Shown: positions 15,282 to 23,983, numbered from the stretch's first letter. The stretch is 28,363 bases of DNA from JAHIYG01 sp041306075 (GCA_041306075.1 JBFYKH010000066.1:1-28363); one strand, 5' to 3'. The notes: generated by a model not told the origin, from the sequence alone. Translations and numbers: made by a program.

Positions 15282-16079
15282 ATGACGATAAAAGTTGCGT
15301 TCAACGGCCTCGGCAGGATGGGCAGGGCGGCTGCGAGAACGGTCATAGGGGACGGGGACTTCAGGATAGTGGGAGGCTACGACCCGTCCGGGGCCGGAGA
15401 GGACATAGGCGCCATGGCGGGAACGAACTCCGTGGGCGTGAGGGTCGAGGCGCCAAGTGACATGGAGGCCTCCCTGAGGAAGAACGGGGCGGACGTGCTC
15501 GTCGACTTCTCGACGCCCGAGGCCGCGTTGTCGGCGGCGGAGGCGGCGGCCGCGGCCGGAGTCTCCATGGTCGTGGGGACAACGGGCTTCACGGACGAAG
15601 AGGCCAAGGCGCTGAGGGGGAGGCTGTCGAAGGTGGGGGCGGTGATTAGCCCGAACATGAGCGTCGGAGTCAACGTGTTCTGGAGGCTGGTCGGCGAGGC
15701 CGCCCGGGACCTGAGGGGCTACGACGCAGAGGTTGTCGAAGCCCACCACAGTATGAAGAAGGACGCCCCGTCCGGGACGGCCTTGACGGCCGTGGAGGCC
15801 ATAGCCGCTGCGACGGGAGCCGACTTGAAGCGGGACGTCGTGTACGGCAGGCGCGGCGAGTCGAGGCGTAGGAAGGGGGAGATTGGAGTCCACAGCATAA
15901 GGGGCGGCGACATAGTCGGCGAACACACGGTCCTGTTCACGACGGAGGGGGAGAGGTTCGAGCTGAGGCACGTCGCCCACACGAGGGACAGCTTCGCCTC
16001 CGGGGTGCCCTCGGCCATACGGTTCATAAAAGGCAGAAAAGGAGTCTACGACATGGGCGACGCCCTCGGTCTAAAGTGA
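15282..16079 (+). CDS. dapB: 4-hydroxy-tetrahydrodipicolinate reductase DapB
   Basis: A 265-aa enzyme of usual length. DapB reduces 4-hydroxy-tetrahydrodipicolinate with NAD(P)H on the diaminopimelate route to lysine. The N-terminal Rossmann motif is FNGLGRMGR (residues 7-15), followed by VDFSTPEA and VGTTGF. The catalytic region is EAHHSMKKDAPSGTAL, with His155/His156 and Lys159/Lys160. IRGGDIVGEHTV and FASGVPSAIRFI are conserved C-terminal pieces. The ATG at 15282 is only 16 bp from the divergent purE start. The stop overlaps the next gene in GTGA. No dapA or other lysine gene is nearby, except a distant relative of LysA at 22657-23949. Confidence 0.95.
   Translation: MTIKVAFNGLGRMGRAAARTVIGDGDFRIVGGYDPSGAGEDIGAMAGTNSVGVRVEAPSDMEASLRKNGADVLVDFSTPEAALSAAEAAAAAGVSMVVGTTGFTDEEAKALRGRLSKVGAVISPNMSVGVNVFWRLVGEAARDLRGYDAEVVEAHHSMKKDAPSGTALTAVEAIAAATGADLKRDVVYGRRGESRRRKGEIGVHSIRGGDIVGEHTVLFTTEGERFELRHVAHTRDSFASGVPSAIRFIKGRKGVYDMGDALGLK
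15287..15294 (-). promoter_or_regulatory. TATA element of purE, inside the dapB coding region
   Basis: On the minus strand the sequence reads CTTTTATC, centred 25 bp upstream of the purE ATG at 15265. It lies within codons 2-5 of dapB. A leaderless purE transcript would start inside the 16-bp spacer or at the ATG. Confidence 0.5.
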
Positions 16080-16654
16080 AAGTAGTCGGAATCAACGGCA
16101 GCCACAGGATTGACGGCAACAGCGGGATGATGCTCGAGCGGGCGCTCGAAGTCTGTTCGGCCGCGGGCTTCGACGTGGAGATGATTGACCTCGCGGACAG
16201 GCGCATCGGATTCTGCACCGACTGCGATTTCTGCAGGAAACGGTACGGCTGCAGCCAGGAGGACGACGTGAAGGCGATACTGGACGCGCTCGCGTCAGCT
16301 GACGGCATAATCGTATCCTCGCCGACGTACTTCGGGGGGGTGAGCGGGAGGCTCCGCGCCCTCTTCGACAGGACCCTTCCCCTGAGGAGGAACGGGATGA
16401 TGCTCGCCGGCAAGATCGGCTGCGCGCTCGCCGTGGGCGGCTCCAGGAACGGCGGACAGGAGTACGTGATACAGGAGATACACCACTGGATGCTGATACA
16501 CGAGATGACTGTGGTCGGGGACCGGAAGACCGCCCACTTCGGGGGCATATGCGTCGCAAGAGGCCGGGGCGACGCCCTCAGGGACGAGACCGGGATGGCG
16601 ACCGTCGTCAACGCCGCGGAAAACCTAGCAACGAGGCTTAAGGCCTTGAAGTAA
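16076..16654 (+). CDS. Iron-sulfur flavoprotein (ISF) family protein
   Basis: A 192-aa flavodoxin-fold protein. The FMN loop is INGSHRIDGNSG (residues 6-17) and the second flavin loop SSPTYFGGVSGRLRALFDR. Cys47, Cys50, Cys53 and Cys59 make the compact CX2CX2CX5C motif that holds the [4Fe-4S] cluster in archaeal iron-sulfur flavoproteins. ISF proteins move electrons from ferredoxin and reduce oxygen or peroxide in anaerobes; that general role is inference here. The start is GTG at 16076, overlapping the dapB stop, so expression is coupled to dapB. The GT-C membrane protein gene begins 4 bp after its stop. Confidence 0.88.
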   Translation: MKVVGINGSHRIDGNSGMMLERALEVCSAAGFDVEMIDLADRRIGFCTDCDFCRKRYGCSQEDDVKAILDALASADGIIVSSPTYFGGVSGRLRALFDRTLPLRRNGMMLAGKIGCALAVGGSRNGGQEYVIQEIHHWMLIHEMTVVGDRKTAHFGGICVARGRGDALRDETGMATVVNAAENLATRLKALK

Positions 16655-16658
16655 TGCC

Positions 16659-18473
16659 ATGACAGCGCCGAGTGGGCTCATGGGGACGCTCATGGGACGG
16701 AGGGAGACGGCGTTCCTCGCCGCCCTCGGCGTGGCTGCGCTCCTCTTGGGCGCGGGGAGCGTGCACAACCGGTCCGAGGTGTTCGACGAAGTCTGGTACA
16801 TGGGCGCCGGATACTACCTCCTGAAGACCGGCGACTTCGAGACCGACTCCGCATGGTGGCATCCGCCGCTGCCGCTCTACGTCAACAGCCTGCCGTTCTA
16901 CATCCTGGACGCAGCCGGCATCCTCCCCGACGCGGACACGGTATTCAAGGACGGGTGCCGGGTCAACACATGCTACCAGAAGCACTACTCCTACCTTTTC
17001 ATGTACGGCCAGAAGTACAGGGACTTGAACCTCCTGTTCCTCGCCAGGTGCGCGAACCTGCTGCTCCTGCCGCTCGCCGCCGCATACCTGTTCAGGCTCC
17101 TGAGGGAGGGCTTCGGATTCGGGACGTCGGCTGTCGTAACCTGTCTCTTCGCCCTCAACCCCAACGTGCTCGCGCACGCGAGCCTCGCCACAACGGACTT
17201 CGCCCCCGCATGCTTCGGGCTGATATCATACCACTATTTCCGGGGATTCCTAAAGGCCGGGTCCCAAGCATCGGCTGCCAAGGCAGGCTTCGCGCTCGGC
17301 CTCGCGCTCCTCGCCAAGGAAGTGAACGTGTACCTCATCCCCGCATACCTCCTGGTCGCGGCCTATGAGTCGGCGGCTAGGCTTAAATCCGGGGGAAAGT
17401 CCGTGACGCTTTCGCGGGTCAGGCTGGCGGCCCCGCGCATCCTCCTTCAGGCGGCCGCCTTGGGGGTTGTGGTCATCCTCGTAGTGAACGCGGGATACCT
17501 GTTCAACGGGACCCCGTCATACATGTTCGACGGATTCGCAGACAGCGAGTATCCAGCTGTCAGATGGGCATACGACCGCCTGTCCGGCGTGCCGCTGCCG
17601 ATTTCCAAGTACATGCTGCTGTCGTACTACGTCCTGGACGTGCACCAGAGGAGGGGCCATAACGCGTACATGGGCGGACAGGTGTATGACAGGGGCGAGG
17701 AGCCGCCGAGCCTGACGTACTGGCTGACAGTCATCGCCACCAAGACCCCGGAGGGCATGCTCGCCATACTCGCTTTGGCCGCCGCCTACCAGATACCCGT
17801 CATCCTCGGCCTGAGGAGGGAGGATACTCCTGCAAGGAACATCACAGCCCACTGCCTCATAATCTCGGCCGTCGCGGCCGCCGCCATACTGGCCGCCAAG
17901 GCCAACATCGGCGTGAGGCTCATACTTTTCGCATACCCCTTCGCATACCTGGCGACGGCTGAGCCCATAGAGTATCTCATCTCCAGGAACCGGCGGACAA
18001 GGACGCTCGTCTACGTGCTCGCAGCCCTGTCCGTCGCATCCGTCATCCTCCAGTACCCCGACTACATAGCGTATTTCAACGACGTCTCCGGGGGGCCTGA
18101 CAACGGGTACCGGCACCTGAGCGACTCGAACATAGACTGGGGCCAGGACCTGCCGGGCCTCAGGGACTACATGAGGGAGAACGGCATCAGGAACGTCAGC
18201 CTGGCGTACTTCGGGAGAGCCTGGATTGAGGGTTACGGCATAGATTACACTCCGCTCATGAGCAATTGGGGAAGGTACCCTGGAATGAGGCCGCCCGTCG
18301 CAGGGTGCGAGCCGGTGGCCGGCGTCGTCGCAGTCAGCGTCACAGCGATGACCGGCCAGTACGGGACGCCGGGATGCTACGGCTGGCTTTCAGCTTACGA
18401 GCCGATAGGCAACATAGGCCACTCGATACTCGTCTACAACATAACGCTAGACGGCGGCCCGCCTAGTCCTTGA
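16659..18473 (+). CDS. GT-C (GT39/PMT-like) polytopic glycosyltransferase
   Basis: A 604-aa membrane protein with roughly ten or more hydrophobic segments spread over residues 20-480. After the first span comes VFDEVWYMG (about residues 43-51), the acidic first-loop motif of GT-C enzymes that use lipid-phosphate sugars, then WWHPPLPLY, equivalent to the PP motif that follows it. Near residue 490 is SNIDWGQDLPGLRDYM, a signature of GT39-type proteins. These enzymes move a sugar from a polyprenyl phosphate to a protein, lipid or glycan on the outer face of the membrane. The preceding gene ends 4 bp before it. The 3' end overlaps the convergent methyltransferase by 11 bp. Donor and acceptor are unknown. 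Confidence 0.82.
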   Translation: MTAPSGLMGTLMGRRETAFLAALGVAALLLGAGSVHNRSEVFDEVWYMGAGYYLLKTGDFETDSAWWHPPLPLYVNSLPFYILDAAGILPDADTVFKDGCRVNTCYQKHYSYLFMYGQKYRDLNLLFLARCANLLLLPLAAAYLFRLLREGFGFGTSAVVTCLFALNPNVLAHASLATTDFAPACFGLISYHYFRGFLKAGSQASAAKAGFALGLALLAKEVNVYLIPAYLLVAAYESAARLKSGGKSVTLSRVRLAAPRILLQAAALGVVVILVVNAGYLFNGTPSYMFDGFADSEYPAVRWAYDRLSGVPLPISKYMLLSYYVLDVHQRRGHNAYMGGQVYDRGEEPPSLTYWLTVIATKTPEGMLAILALAAAYQIPVILGLRREDTPARNITAHCLIISAVAAAAILAAKANIGVRLILFAYPFAYLATAEPIEYLISRNRRTRTLVYVLAALSVASVILQYPDYIAYFNDVSGGPDNGYRHLSDSNIDWGQDLPGLRDYMRENGIRNVSLAYFGRAWIEGYGIDYTPLMSNWGRYPGMRPPVAGCEPVAGVVAVSVTAMTGQYGTPGCYGWLSAYEPIGNIGHSILVYNITLDGGPPSP

Positions 18474-19233
18474 CGCACCTGAACGCAAGGAACCATCCCG
18501 TATGCCTGTTGCGCCCGCCCATGCCGAACGCGCTGAAGAAGCGTATACCCATGCGGAGTGGAGGGTCTGAGAGACCCGGCGAAATGGACGACAGCGTCTT
18601 TGCCACGAGGTTGAATGGCGTCGGGAGGTGCACTATGGAGCGGACTTCGGACACGCTGAAGCCTGCTTCGGCAAGTAGCGGCCGCACCTCCCGCTCAAGG
18701 TAGCATTTCTCCTGCCTGTGGCCGACGAGGCCGCAGCTTTTTCCGACATGGTATCCGAGCCGGTAGAGCGGGTTGTGCGCGTTGTCGAGGGTGAGGACTA
18801 GGACTCCACCGGCTTTTATCACGCGGTTGAGCTCGGAGAGGGCGGCGGGGACGTCGGACTCGGCGAGGTGGTCCAGTGTGGAGTTGCTGACGGCCAGGTC
18901 GAAGGAGCCGTCCCGGAAGGGGAGCGCCGTCACGTCGGCGCACGAGTAGTCGGCTCCGCGGACAGCCTTCCGGGCCTTCGCCGTTATCGTCTTCGAGACG
19001 TCGACGACGGAGACCGAACCGGACCTGGCGAGGAGCCAGGGGACGAACGTGTCCGGCCCGTACGCCTCCTCGTACGCGTCGGTCTTCAGTACGGCGCCGA
19101 GGCCCCGGGAGCCGGACCAAGCCTCAAGCAGCCGAACGTGCTCGAGCCCCTTGTATTCGGCGACCCTCCGCTCAAGGTGGTGGCCTTCTCTGGCCCGCCC
19201 CACCCGGTCCCAGTATGCCGCGCAACCGTCCAC
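18463..19233 (-). CDS. Class I SAM-dependent methyltransferase
   Basis: A 256-aa Methyltransf_11-type enzyme. The AdoMet-binding Rossmann core has a weak motif I: where a GxGxG loop is expected after VPWLLARSG there is VSVVDVSKTITAKARK, carrying the acidic strand-2 end. Then come DVTALPFRDGSFDLAVSNSTLDHL (motifs II/III) and LNRVIKAGGVLVLTLDN. A C-terminal hydrophobic stretch could touch the membrane. It starts with GTG at 19233, one base after the stop of the upstream GT2 gene, so the two are co-transcribed. It probably methylates a sugar or small lipid made by this glycan locus; the target is inference. Confidence 0.83.
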   Translation of the reverse strand: MDGCAAYWDRVGRAREGHHLERRVAEYKGLEHVRLLEAWSGSRGLGAVLKTDAYEEAYGPDTFVPWLLARSGSVSVVDVSKTITAKARKAVRGADYSCADVTALPFRDGSFDLAVSNSTLDHLAESDVPAALSELNRVIKAGGVLVLTLDNAHNPLYRLGYHVGKSCGLVGHRQEKCYLEREVRPLLAEAGFSVSEVRSIVHLPTPFNLVAKTLSSISPGLSDPPLRMGIRFFSAFGMGGRNRHTGWFLAFRCVKD

Positions 19234-19234
19234 C

Positions 19235-20113
19235 CTACGGCGCCCCCCTTATTTTCGCGGACTCCACGATGCCCCAGCAGTACGGGTTCCGCCCGAACAT
19301 GCAGACGTCAAGTAATGCGAGCCAGCGGGACCAGGCCTCGAGCGCGACCGCGAAGAACGCCCACGCCATCTTCCTTGGGGAGTAGGTGAGGCATCCTGGC
19401 AGGAGGGCCAGGACCGAGGGGACGCCGAGCGTGGAGACCGAGTACCCTGCCTCCCGCTTCAATAGCAGGTGGCCGGCGTATATCCTCCGCCGCTGCATGA
19501 CGAAATCCCCGATGGTCCGAGGCCCCATGTTCCTCACGACCGCGGCGGGGGCGTAAGCGACCGCGTAGCCCATCCCGGCGAGGACGGCCTCCATATAGGC
19601 TTCGTCGACCGCCGTCGTCGGGGAGATGCTCTCCACGACGTTCCTGAACGCGACCGCCTCCCCCACCTTCGGCTTCTTCAACGAGACCCGGTGGTGGAGC
19701 CGCCACACCAGGTTTACGGCGTAGCCCGTGAAGGTGGATTCGTCGTTCAACGGCACGACCCTGCCGCCGACCATGCCCACCTTAGGGTCCTCTAAGGGCT
19801 TCAGTAGTTCGGCCAGCGCGCCTTCGGCCAGGAGCACGTCCCCGCTCACGAGCACGCAGACTTCCGCCTTGGCCAGGGAGAGGAAGAGGTTGACTGCGGC
19901 CGCCTTCCCTGTCCGCGAGTCCTCCTCCAAGAGCCGAACGAGGGGGCTTTCTCGGGTGAGGCGTTCAACCGCCTCCCGGTTCCCGGGGAGTATCCCGGAC
20001 GAGAGTATCAGGACCTCGCGGAGGCTGTGGCCGCCGGCGCCGGACAGTATCTGCCCGACGAGCGCAGGCATCGAGGAGTCGTTGTAGGTGATGACGCCCA
20101 CGCTCACGTCCAT
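19235..20113 (-). CDS. Glycosyltransferase family 2 protein
   Basis: A 292-aa GT2 enzyme. VSVGVITYND opens the nucleotide-sugar domain and SRTGKAAAVNLFL is the family's base-contacting loop. The DxD position is represented by SGDVLLAEG, and MVGGRVVP plus the VDEAYMEAVL stretch carry the acceptor-side acids. QRRRIYAGH replaces the QxxRW motif seen in processive enzymes. The last 60 residues contain a hydrophobic segment that may anchor it to the membrane. It is the first gene of a two-gene operon with the methyltransferase. The ATG at 20113 lies 23 bp from the shared TATA element at 20132-20140. Confidence 0.85.
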   Translation of the reverse strand: MDVSVGVITYNDSSMPALVGQILSGAGGHSLREVLILSSGILPGNREAVERLTRESPLVRLLEEDSRTGKAAAVNLFLSLAKAEVCVLVSGDVLLAEGALAELLKPLEDPKVGMVGGRVVPLNDESTFTGYAVNLVWRLHHRVSLKKPKVGEAVAFRNVVESISPTTAVDEAYMEAVLAGMGYAVAYAPAAVVRNMGPRTIGDFVMQRRRIYAGHLLLKREAGYSVSTLGVPSVLALLPGCLTYSPRKMAWAFFAVALEAWSRWLALLDVCMFGRNPYCWGIVESAKIRGAP

Positions 20114-20131
20114 GTAAGCATATGAGCGCAG

Positions 20132-20140
20132 TTAATAAAA
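20132..20140. promoter_or_regulatory. Shared TATA element between divergent GT2 genes
   Basis: TTAATAAAA on the plus strand, TTTTATTAA on the minus. Its centre is 23 bp from the minus-strand ATG at 20113 and 32 bp from the plus-strand GTG at 20168, so one element could serve both genes. Confidence 0.5.
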
Positions 20141-20167
20141 TCCGAGTCAGATAATACACCTGAGGCA

Positions 20168-21103
20168 GTGCTGGTGATTCTACAGGAAAGGAAGCCCCAA
20201 GTCAGCGTGGTCGTGCCGACGCACAACAGGGCCGGCTCCCTCAGGGAATGCCTGGAGGCGCTGTCGTCTCAGACCTGCCCCTGCCTCGAAGTGATAGTCG
20301 TCGACGACGGTTCCACGGACGGGACCGCTGACGTGGCGGAGTCCTACCGCGGCAGGGGCGTGAGATGCGTCAGACAGGGGAACCTGGGGGCGTCGGCGGC
20401 GAGGAACCGTGGGGCCAGGGAGGCGAGGGGGGACGTCGTCTGCTTCACAGACGACGACTGCGTGCCCTGTAAGGACTGGTTGGAGAGGATTACGGGGGCG
20501 TTCTCGGAGGAGGGGGTCTCCGTGATCGGAGGGCGGGTTGTGTATTCCACCGGCCTTGGGCCGAAGACGCTCCTTGAGCGCTTCATGGAAAAGTGGGACG
20601 TTTATAACGGGCGTGGCGAGGTCTACTTGACCGGGATAAACTCCGCGTACCGGAGGGGCGTGTTCATGGAGCTCGGGGGATTCGACGAGGGCATGCGCGC
20701 CCTGGAGGACAGCGACCTCCACATAAGGTTCGTGGGCTCCGGCAGGAAGCCGGTGTACGCGCCGGAAGCCGTCGTATGCCATAGGACCAGGGACAGCGTG
20801 CCCGCGCTTATGGCGCAGTTCTTCGCATACGGGCGCGGATGGCATATGCTCCACAGGAAATACCCGAAGAGGTATGGCGCCGCACGCCTGGTCTTGCCGA
20901 GGCTTGGAAGCATCGCATTGAACGCGGCGAGGACGCCATACAGGCTCCTCCTGTGCCCGTTGAGCGGAGACATCGCATTATACGCGCTTGAGCCGGCCTT
21001 GAAGGCGCTCATGCAGGCCTCAGAACTGGCAGGCATCGCATGCGAATCCGTGAAGCCGCACTCCGGCGGACGGGACGGGGCGGAGGCCGGGGCGGCAAGT
21101 TGA
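20168..21103 (+). CDS. Glycosyltransferase family 2 protein
   Basis: A 311-aa GT2 enzyme with a clean GT-A domain: VSVVVPTHNRAGSLRECLEAL (opening strand and helix), VIVVDDGSTDGT, GASAARNRGA, FTDDDC as the DxD-type metal site, then VIGGRV, NSAYRR and GGFDEGMRALEDSDLHIR, whose ED is the expected catalytic base region. The C-terminal helices include FFAYGRGWHMLHRKY. The start is GTG at 20168, with a second GTG at 20174 possible. Its stop overlaps the TTG start of the next gene. The GT domain is clearly similar along its length to the C-terminal half of that next protein, pointing to tandem duplication. Confidence 0.9.
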   Translation: MLVILQERKPQVSVVVPTHNRAGSLRECLEALSSQTCPCLEVIVVDDGSTDGTADVAESYRGRGVRCVRQGNLGASAARNRGAREARGDVVCFTDDDCVPCKDWLERITGAFSEEGVSVIGGRVVYSTGLGPKTLLERFMEKWDVYNGRGEVYLTGINSAYRRGVFMELGGFDEGMRALEDSDLHIRFVGSGRKPVYAPEAVVCHRTRDSVPALMAQFFAYGRGWHMLHRKYPKRYGAARLVLPRLGSIALNAARTPYRLLLCPLSGDIALYALEPALKALMQASELAGIACESVKPHSGGRDGAEAGAAS

Positions 21104-22644
21104 AAATTTCAGGCTTTTTGGAAACAGCGGATAAGGTACTGGGGACGGACATCGCTTCCCTCATCTCCAGGCAGGAGTATAACACTTCGGAAGGCCATCT
21201 GGGGGGCTACGTCTTCGGCGGAGACAGACGCACATATTATCCGCGGCTATGGGACTGGATGGTCGACGAGCTCGGAGTCAGGACGGTCTTGGACGTGGGA
21301 TGCGCAGAGGGGCGGTCAACGGCATACTTCAAGGGCAGGGGGTGCCGCGTCCTTGGCATAGAGGGTTCCGGGACGGCGATTGCCGACTCGCCGGTGGCGT
21401 CGGACATCGTGAGGCATGACTTCGTCGAAGGCCCCTATGTGCCGGACAGGGATTATGACATGGTGTGGTCTTGCGAGTTCGTCGAGCACGTCGAGGAGGC
21501 GCACGAGCGGAATTTCCTCGAGACGTTCAGGCGCGCCGGCAGATATGTGTTCATGACCCACGCCCTACCAGGCCAGCCGGGATGGCACCACGTCAACTGC
21601 CAGAAGCCCGGGTACTGGATAGGGAGGCTCGCAGGCATCGGGTTCACATACGACCACGACCTCACGATGAAGGCGAGGAAGGTCGCGGGAAACGGGTACT
21701 TCGCCTCCACCGGGCTCGTGTTCACGAGGGGCATGACAGAGCCTCTGCAAAAGAACACTCCGCTGGCGAGCGTAGTCGTCTGCACGTTCAACAGGAGGCT
21801 GATGCTCCTGGAATGCCTTGACTCCCTCCTAGCCCAGACGTATCCGAGGTACGAGGTCGTCGTCGTCGACGACGGCTCCTCCGACGGCACCGGGGAGGCA
21901 GTGAGGGGCTACCTGTCCGGAGGGCGCGTAAGATATCTCCGGCAGCCTCATGCCGGGCTGTCCAGCGCGAGAAACCACGGGATAAGGAACTCGGAGGGCG
22001 CGATAATCTGCCTGATAGACGACGACTGCCTGGCAGACAGGGATTGGCTTTCCGAGCTCGTGAGGGCGTACTCCCGAAAGGACATAGGCGGCGTCGGCGG
22101 CAGGATAATAAACCATGAGCCCGGGAGCCAGCCGAAGACGCTGACCGAACGGTTCCTCGAAACAAGCGGCATACTCCGGCAGAAATACGTCGACACCTTC
22201 ATAGTCGGCGCCAACTCTTCATACCGCAGGGAGGCGCTGGACGGGGTCGGAGGCTTCGACGACGCATTCCACAAGGCCGAGGACATCGACGTCTGCATGA
22301 GGCTCCGGGCGGCGGGGTGGAGGCTCGCGTACGCGCCGGATGCCGTCGCGTACCACAGGGCCCGCCAGGGGCTGCTCCAGCTCCTCCGGCAGTTCTACGG
22401 ATACGGGACAGGATACGCGATGCTCTCGAGGAAATACGGGCGGGAGCACGGCCTGCCCGGACACCTGACGTCGCGCGCCGGAAGCGTCATATTGAACCTC
22501 CTGAAGACGCCGCTTAGAATCCCGGGAGCCTTAGGATGTGACGATGCTGCGGCGTACCTCTTGGAGCCGCCCATAAACGCCGCCCTGACGCTCATGGAGA
22601 TTGCGGGAATCTTAAGGGAGGCAGCCCGGCCCACTCGCCCCTGA
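21100..22644 (+). CDS. Fusion of SAM methyltransferase and GT2 glycosyltransferase
   Basis: A 514-aa two-domain protein. Residues about 20-215 form a Methyltransf_23-type domain: VLDVGCAEGRS (about 63-73) binds AdoMet, and CEFVEHVEEAH is the motif II-III equivalent. Residues about 222-450 form a GT2 domain: SVVVCTFNRR, VVVVDDGSSDGT, LIDDDC (metal site) and GGFDDAFHKAEDIDVCMR. The C-terminal helices match those of the preceding GT2 protein. I chose TTG at 21100, which overlaps the previous stop by 4 bp; an ATG at 21040 would add 20 basic, Gly-rich residues read inside the upstream gene. One protein probably adds a sugar and methylates the same glycan. Confidence 0.87.
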   Translation: MKISGFLETADKVLGTDIASLISRQEYNTSEGHLGGYVFGGDRRTYYPRLWDWMVDELGVRTVLDVGCAEGRSTAYFKGRGCRVLGIEGSGTAIADSPVASDIVRHDFVEGPYVPDRDYDMVWSCEFVEHVEEAHERNFLETFRRAGRYVFMTHALPGQPGWHHVNCQKPGYWIGRLAGIGFTYDHDLTMKARKVAGNGYFASTGLVFTRGMTEPLQKNTPLASVVVCTFNRRLMLLECLDSLLAQTYPRYEVVVVDDGSSDGTGEAVRGYLSGGRVRYLRQPHAGLSSARNHGIRNSEGAIICLIDDDCLADRDWLSELVRAYSRKDIGGVGGRIINHEPGSQPKTLTERFLETSGILRQKYVDTFIVGANSSYRREALDGVGGFDDAFHKAEDIDVCMRLRAAGWRLAYAPDAVAYHRARQGLLQLLRQFYGYGTGYAMLSRKYGREHGLPGHLTSRAGSVILNLLKTPLRIPGALGCDDAAAYLLEPPINAALTLMEIAGILREAARPTRP

Positions 22645-22656
22645 GATGATGGGAGA

Positions 22657-23949
22657 TTAGGGGGCCACATCCCTGCCCATGCGGTAGCTCAAGTCCTCGC
22701 GCCTCCTCACCAGCCTGGCCTCCCCGCCCTTCAGGGAGACGACGGCAGCCTGCGGCGCCGCGAACTGCGGCGACATGCTGAGATTGTATGCGCCGACGCC
22801 CATGACGCACAGGACGTCCCCGACCTCTGGTTCGCCGCCGAAGACGCCGTCCGCCAGCCTGTCGTTGCTCATCGGGAGCGGCCCCCAGACGTCCGCCTCC
22901 CGGTAGCGGCCTGCCGGCTTGGACAAGTTCAACACCGCGTACTTCTCGTTCAGCGCGTTCGGCAGAAGGTTTATTCCGCCGTCGACCACCAGGCCTGAGT
23001 CCCTCACAGCCAGAACCGACACGACAAGGTGGAATGAAGGCGCCGCAAGCAGGCGGCCCGGCTCTAGCCAGAGCCCCGCCCCGGGAGAGGACGGGAGTAT
23101 CTCGCGCTTGAATGAGCCGCATATCGCCTGTGCAAAAGAGTCGAGCGAATCGGAAGCGAAGTCGAACCGGGGAGCCGCCTTGGGCAGACGATGCCCCACG
23201 CCGTGCTTCGCCATGAGGCCGCGCGCATAGTCGAGCGCGCCCTTGTGGGCGCTGCCCCTGACGCCTATGCCGCCGCCGACATCCACGAACTCGAGTCCGG
23301 CGGCCGCATGCCTCAGGGGCCCGCCTGATAGCATCCTGCCGACGGCCCTAATAGCCGTCACATAAGGGGCCGGAGAGCTTAACCATGAGCCGAGGTGGAA
23401 TTGGACGCCTGAGAGCCTTATGCCGAGCCCCTCCATCTCATCGACGACGGCCCCCACGTCCTCGGGCCGGACTCCGAAGCGCGACCACTCCGCGTTCGGC
23501 CTGCCAAGGCTCAGCCTGATGCCTATTTTCGAGCCTTCTCCCGGGGAATCCAAGGCCGCCTCGATTTTAGGCAGGTCGTCCCGCGAATTCACGAGTATCG
23601 TCGCCGACTCCCCGGCCGCGTATGCGACGTCCGCGGCGGTCTTCCCGGGGCTCGAGTAGACCCTGCCGGGGGCCTTGAGCATCGAGGCTAGCTCGAGTTC
23701 GAGCGGCGAGGATACCTCCGCGCCTATGCCGTATCCGTGGACCAGCCTGAGGAAGGCGGGGACGCTGTTTGTCTTGTAGGGAAAGAAGAAGCGGGCGGGC
23801 ACGCCGTGGCTGGAGAACGCCGACACCATGCGCATGCACGACGAGGCCGCGGCATCCTCGTCAAAAAGGTAGAATGGGGTGGGATGCGATTTAGTGCACG
23901 GCAGAAGCCTGTCGGACGCCTGTGCAATACTGTCGCGACCGGATGACAT
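22657..23949 (-). CDS. PLP-dependent group IV decarboxylase-like protein (LysA/ODC family)
   Basis: A 430-aa alanine-racemase-fold protein of the ornithine/DAP/arginine decarboxylase group. The PLP lysine is Lys59 (FFPYKTNS). HLGSW (His185), VDVGGGIG (Gly225-227 region) and LEPGR (296-299) line the cofactor site, and GVGAYNLSMSPQF near the end has the Tyr388 that touches PLP. The motif that in true decarboxylases reads GPxCxSxD is here GPLPMSND (356-363): the active-site Cys of the partner subunit is Pro359, while Ser361 and Asp363 remain. It may act on an unusual amino acid or amino sugar rather than DAP. It is divergent from the neighbouring GT-C gene and shares its promoter region; the ATG at 23949 fits leaderless spacing. 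Confidence 0.82.
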   Translation of the reverse strand: MSSGRDSIAQASDRLLPCTKSHPTPFYLFDEDAAASSCMRMVSAFSSHGVPARFFFPYKTNSVPAFLRLVHGYGIGAEVSSPLELELASMLKAPGRVYSSPGKTAADVAYAAGESATILVNSRDDLPKIEAALDSPGEGSKIGIRLSLGRPNAEWSRFGVRPEDVGAVVDEMEGLGIRLSGVQFHLGSWLSSPAPYVTAIRAVGRMLSGGPLRHAAAGLEFVDVGGGIGVRGSAHKGALDYARGLMAKHGVGHRLPKAAPRFDFASDSLDSFAQAICGSFKREILPSSPGAGLWLEPGRLLAAPSFHLVVSVLAVRDSGLVVDGGINLLPNALNEKYAVLNLSKPAGRYREADVWGPLPMSNDRLADGVFGGEPEVGDVLCVMGVGAYNLSMSPQFAAPQAAVVSLKGGEARLVRRREDLSYRMGRDVAP

Positions 23950-23971
23950 AGTGACAGATAATATGGGGCAC

Positions 23972-23983
23972 GTATATAATTAT
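23972..23983. promoter_or_regulatory. Shared TATA element between the decarboxylase-like and GT-C genes
   Basis: GTATATAATTAT, readable in both directions. Its centre is about 28 bp from the minus-strand ATG at 23949, giving a leaderless transcript, and about 46 bp from the plus-strand ATG at 24023, giving a leader of roughly 19 nt. Confidence 0.58.

Noticed and set aside
15266..15346. Upstream extension of purE to 15346
   Set aside because: It would overlap dapB coding sequence, and PurE begins naturally with the first strand at MAEVLIIAGS.
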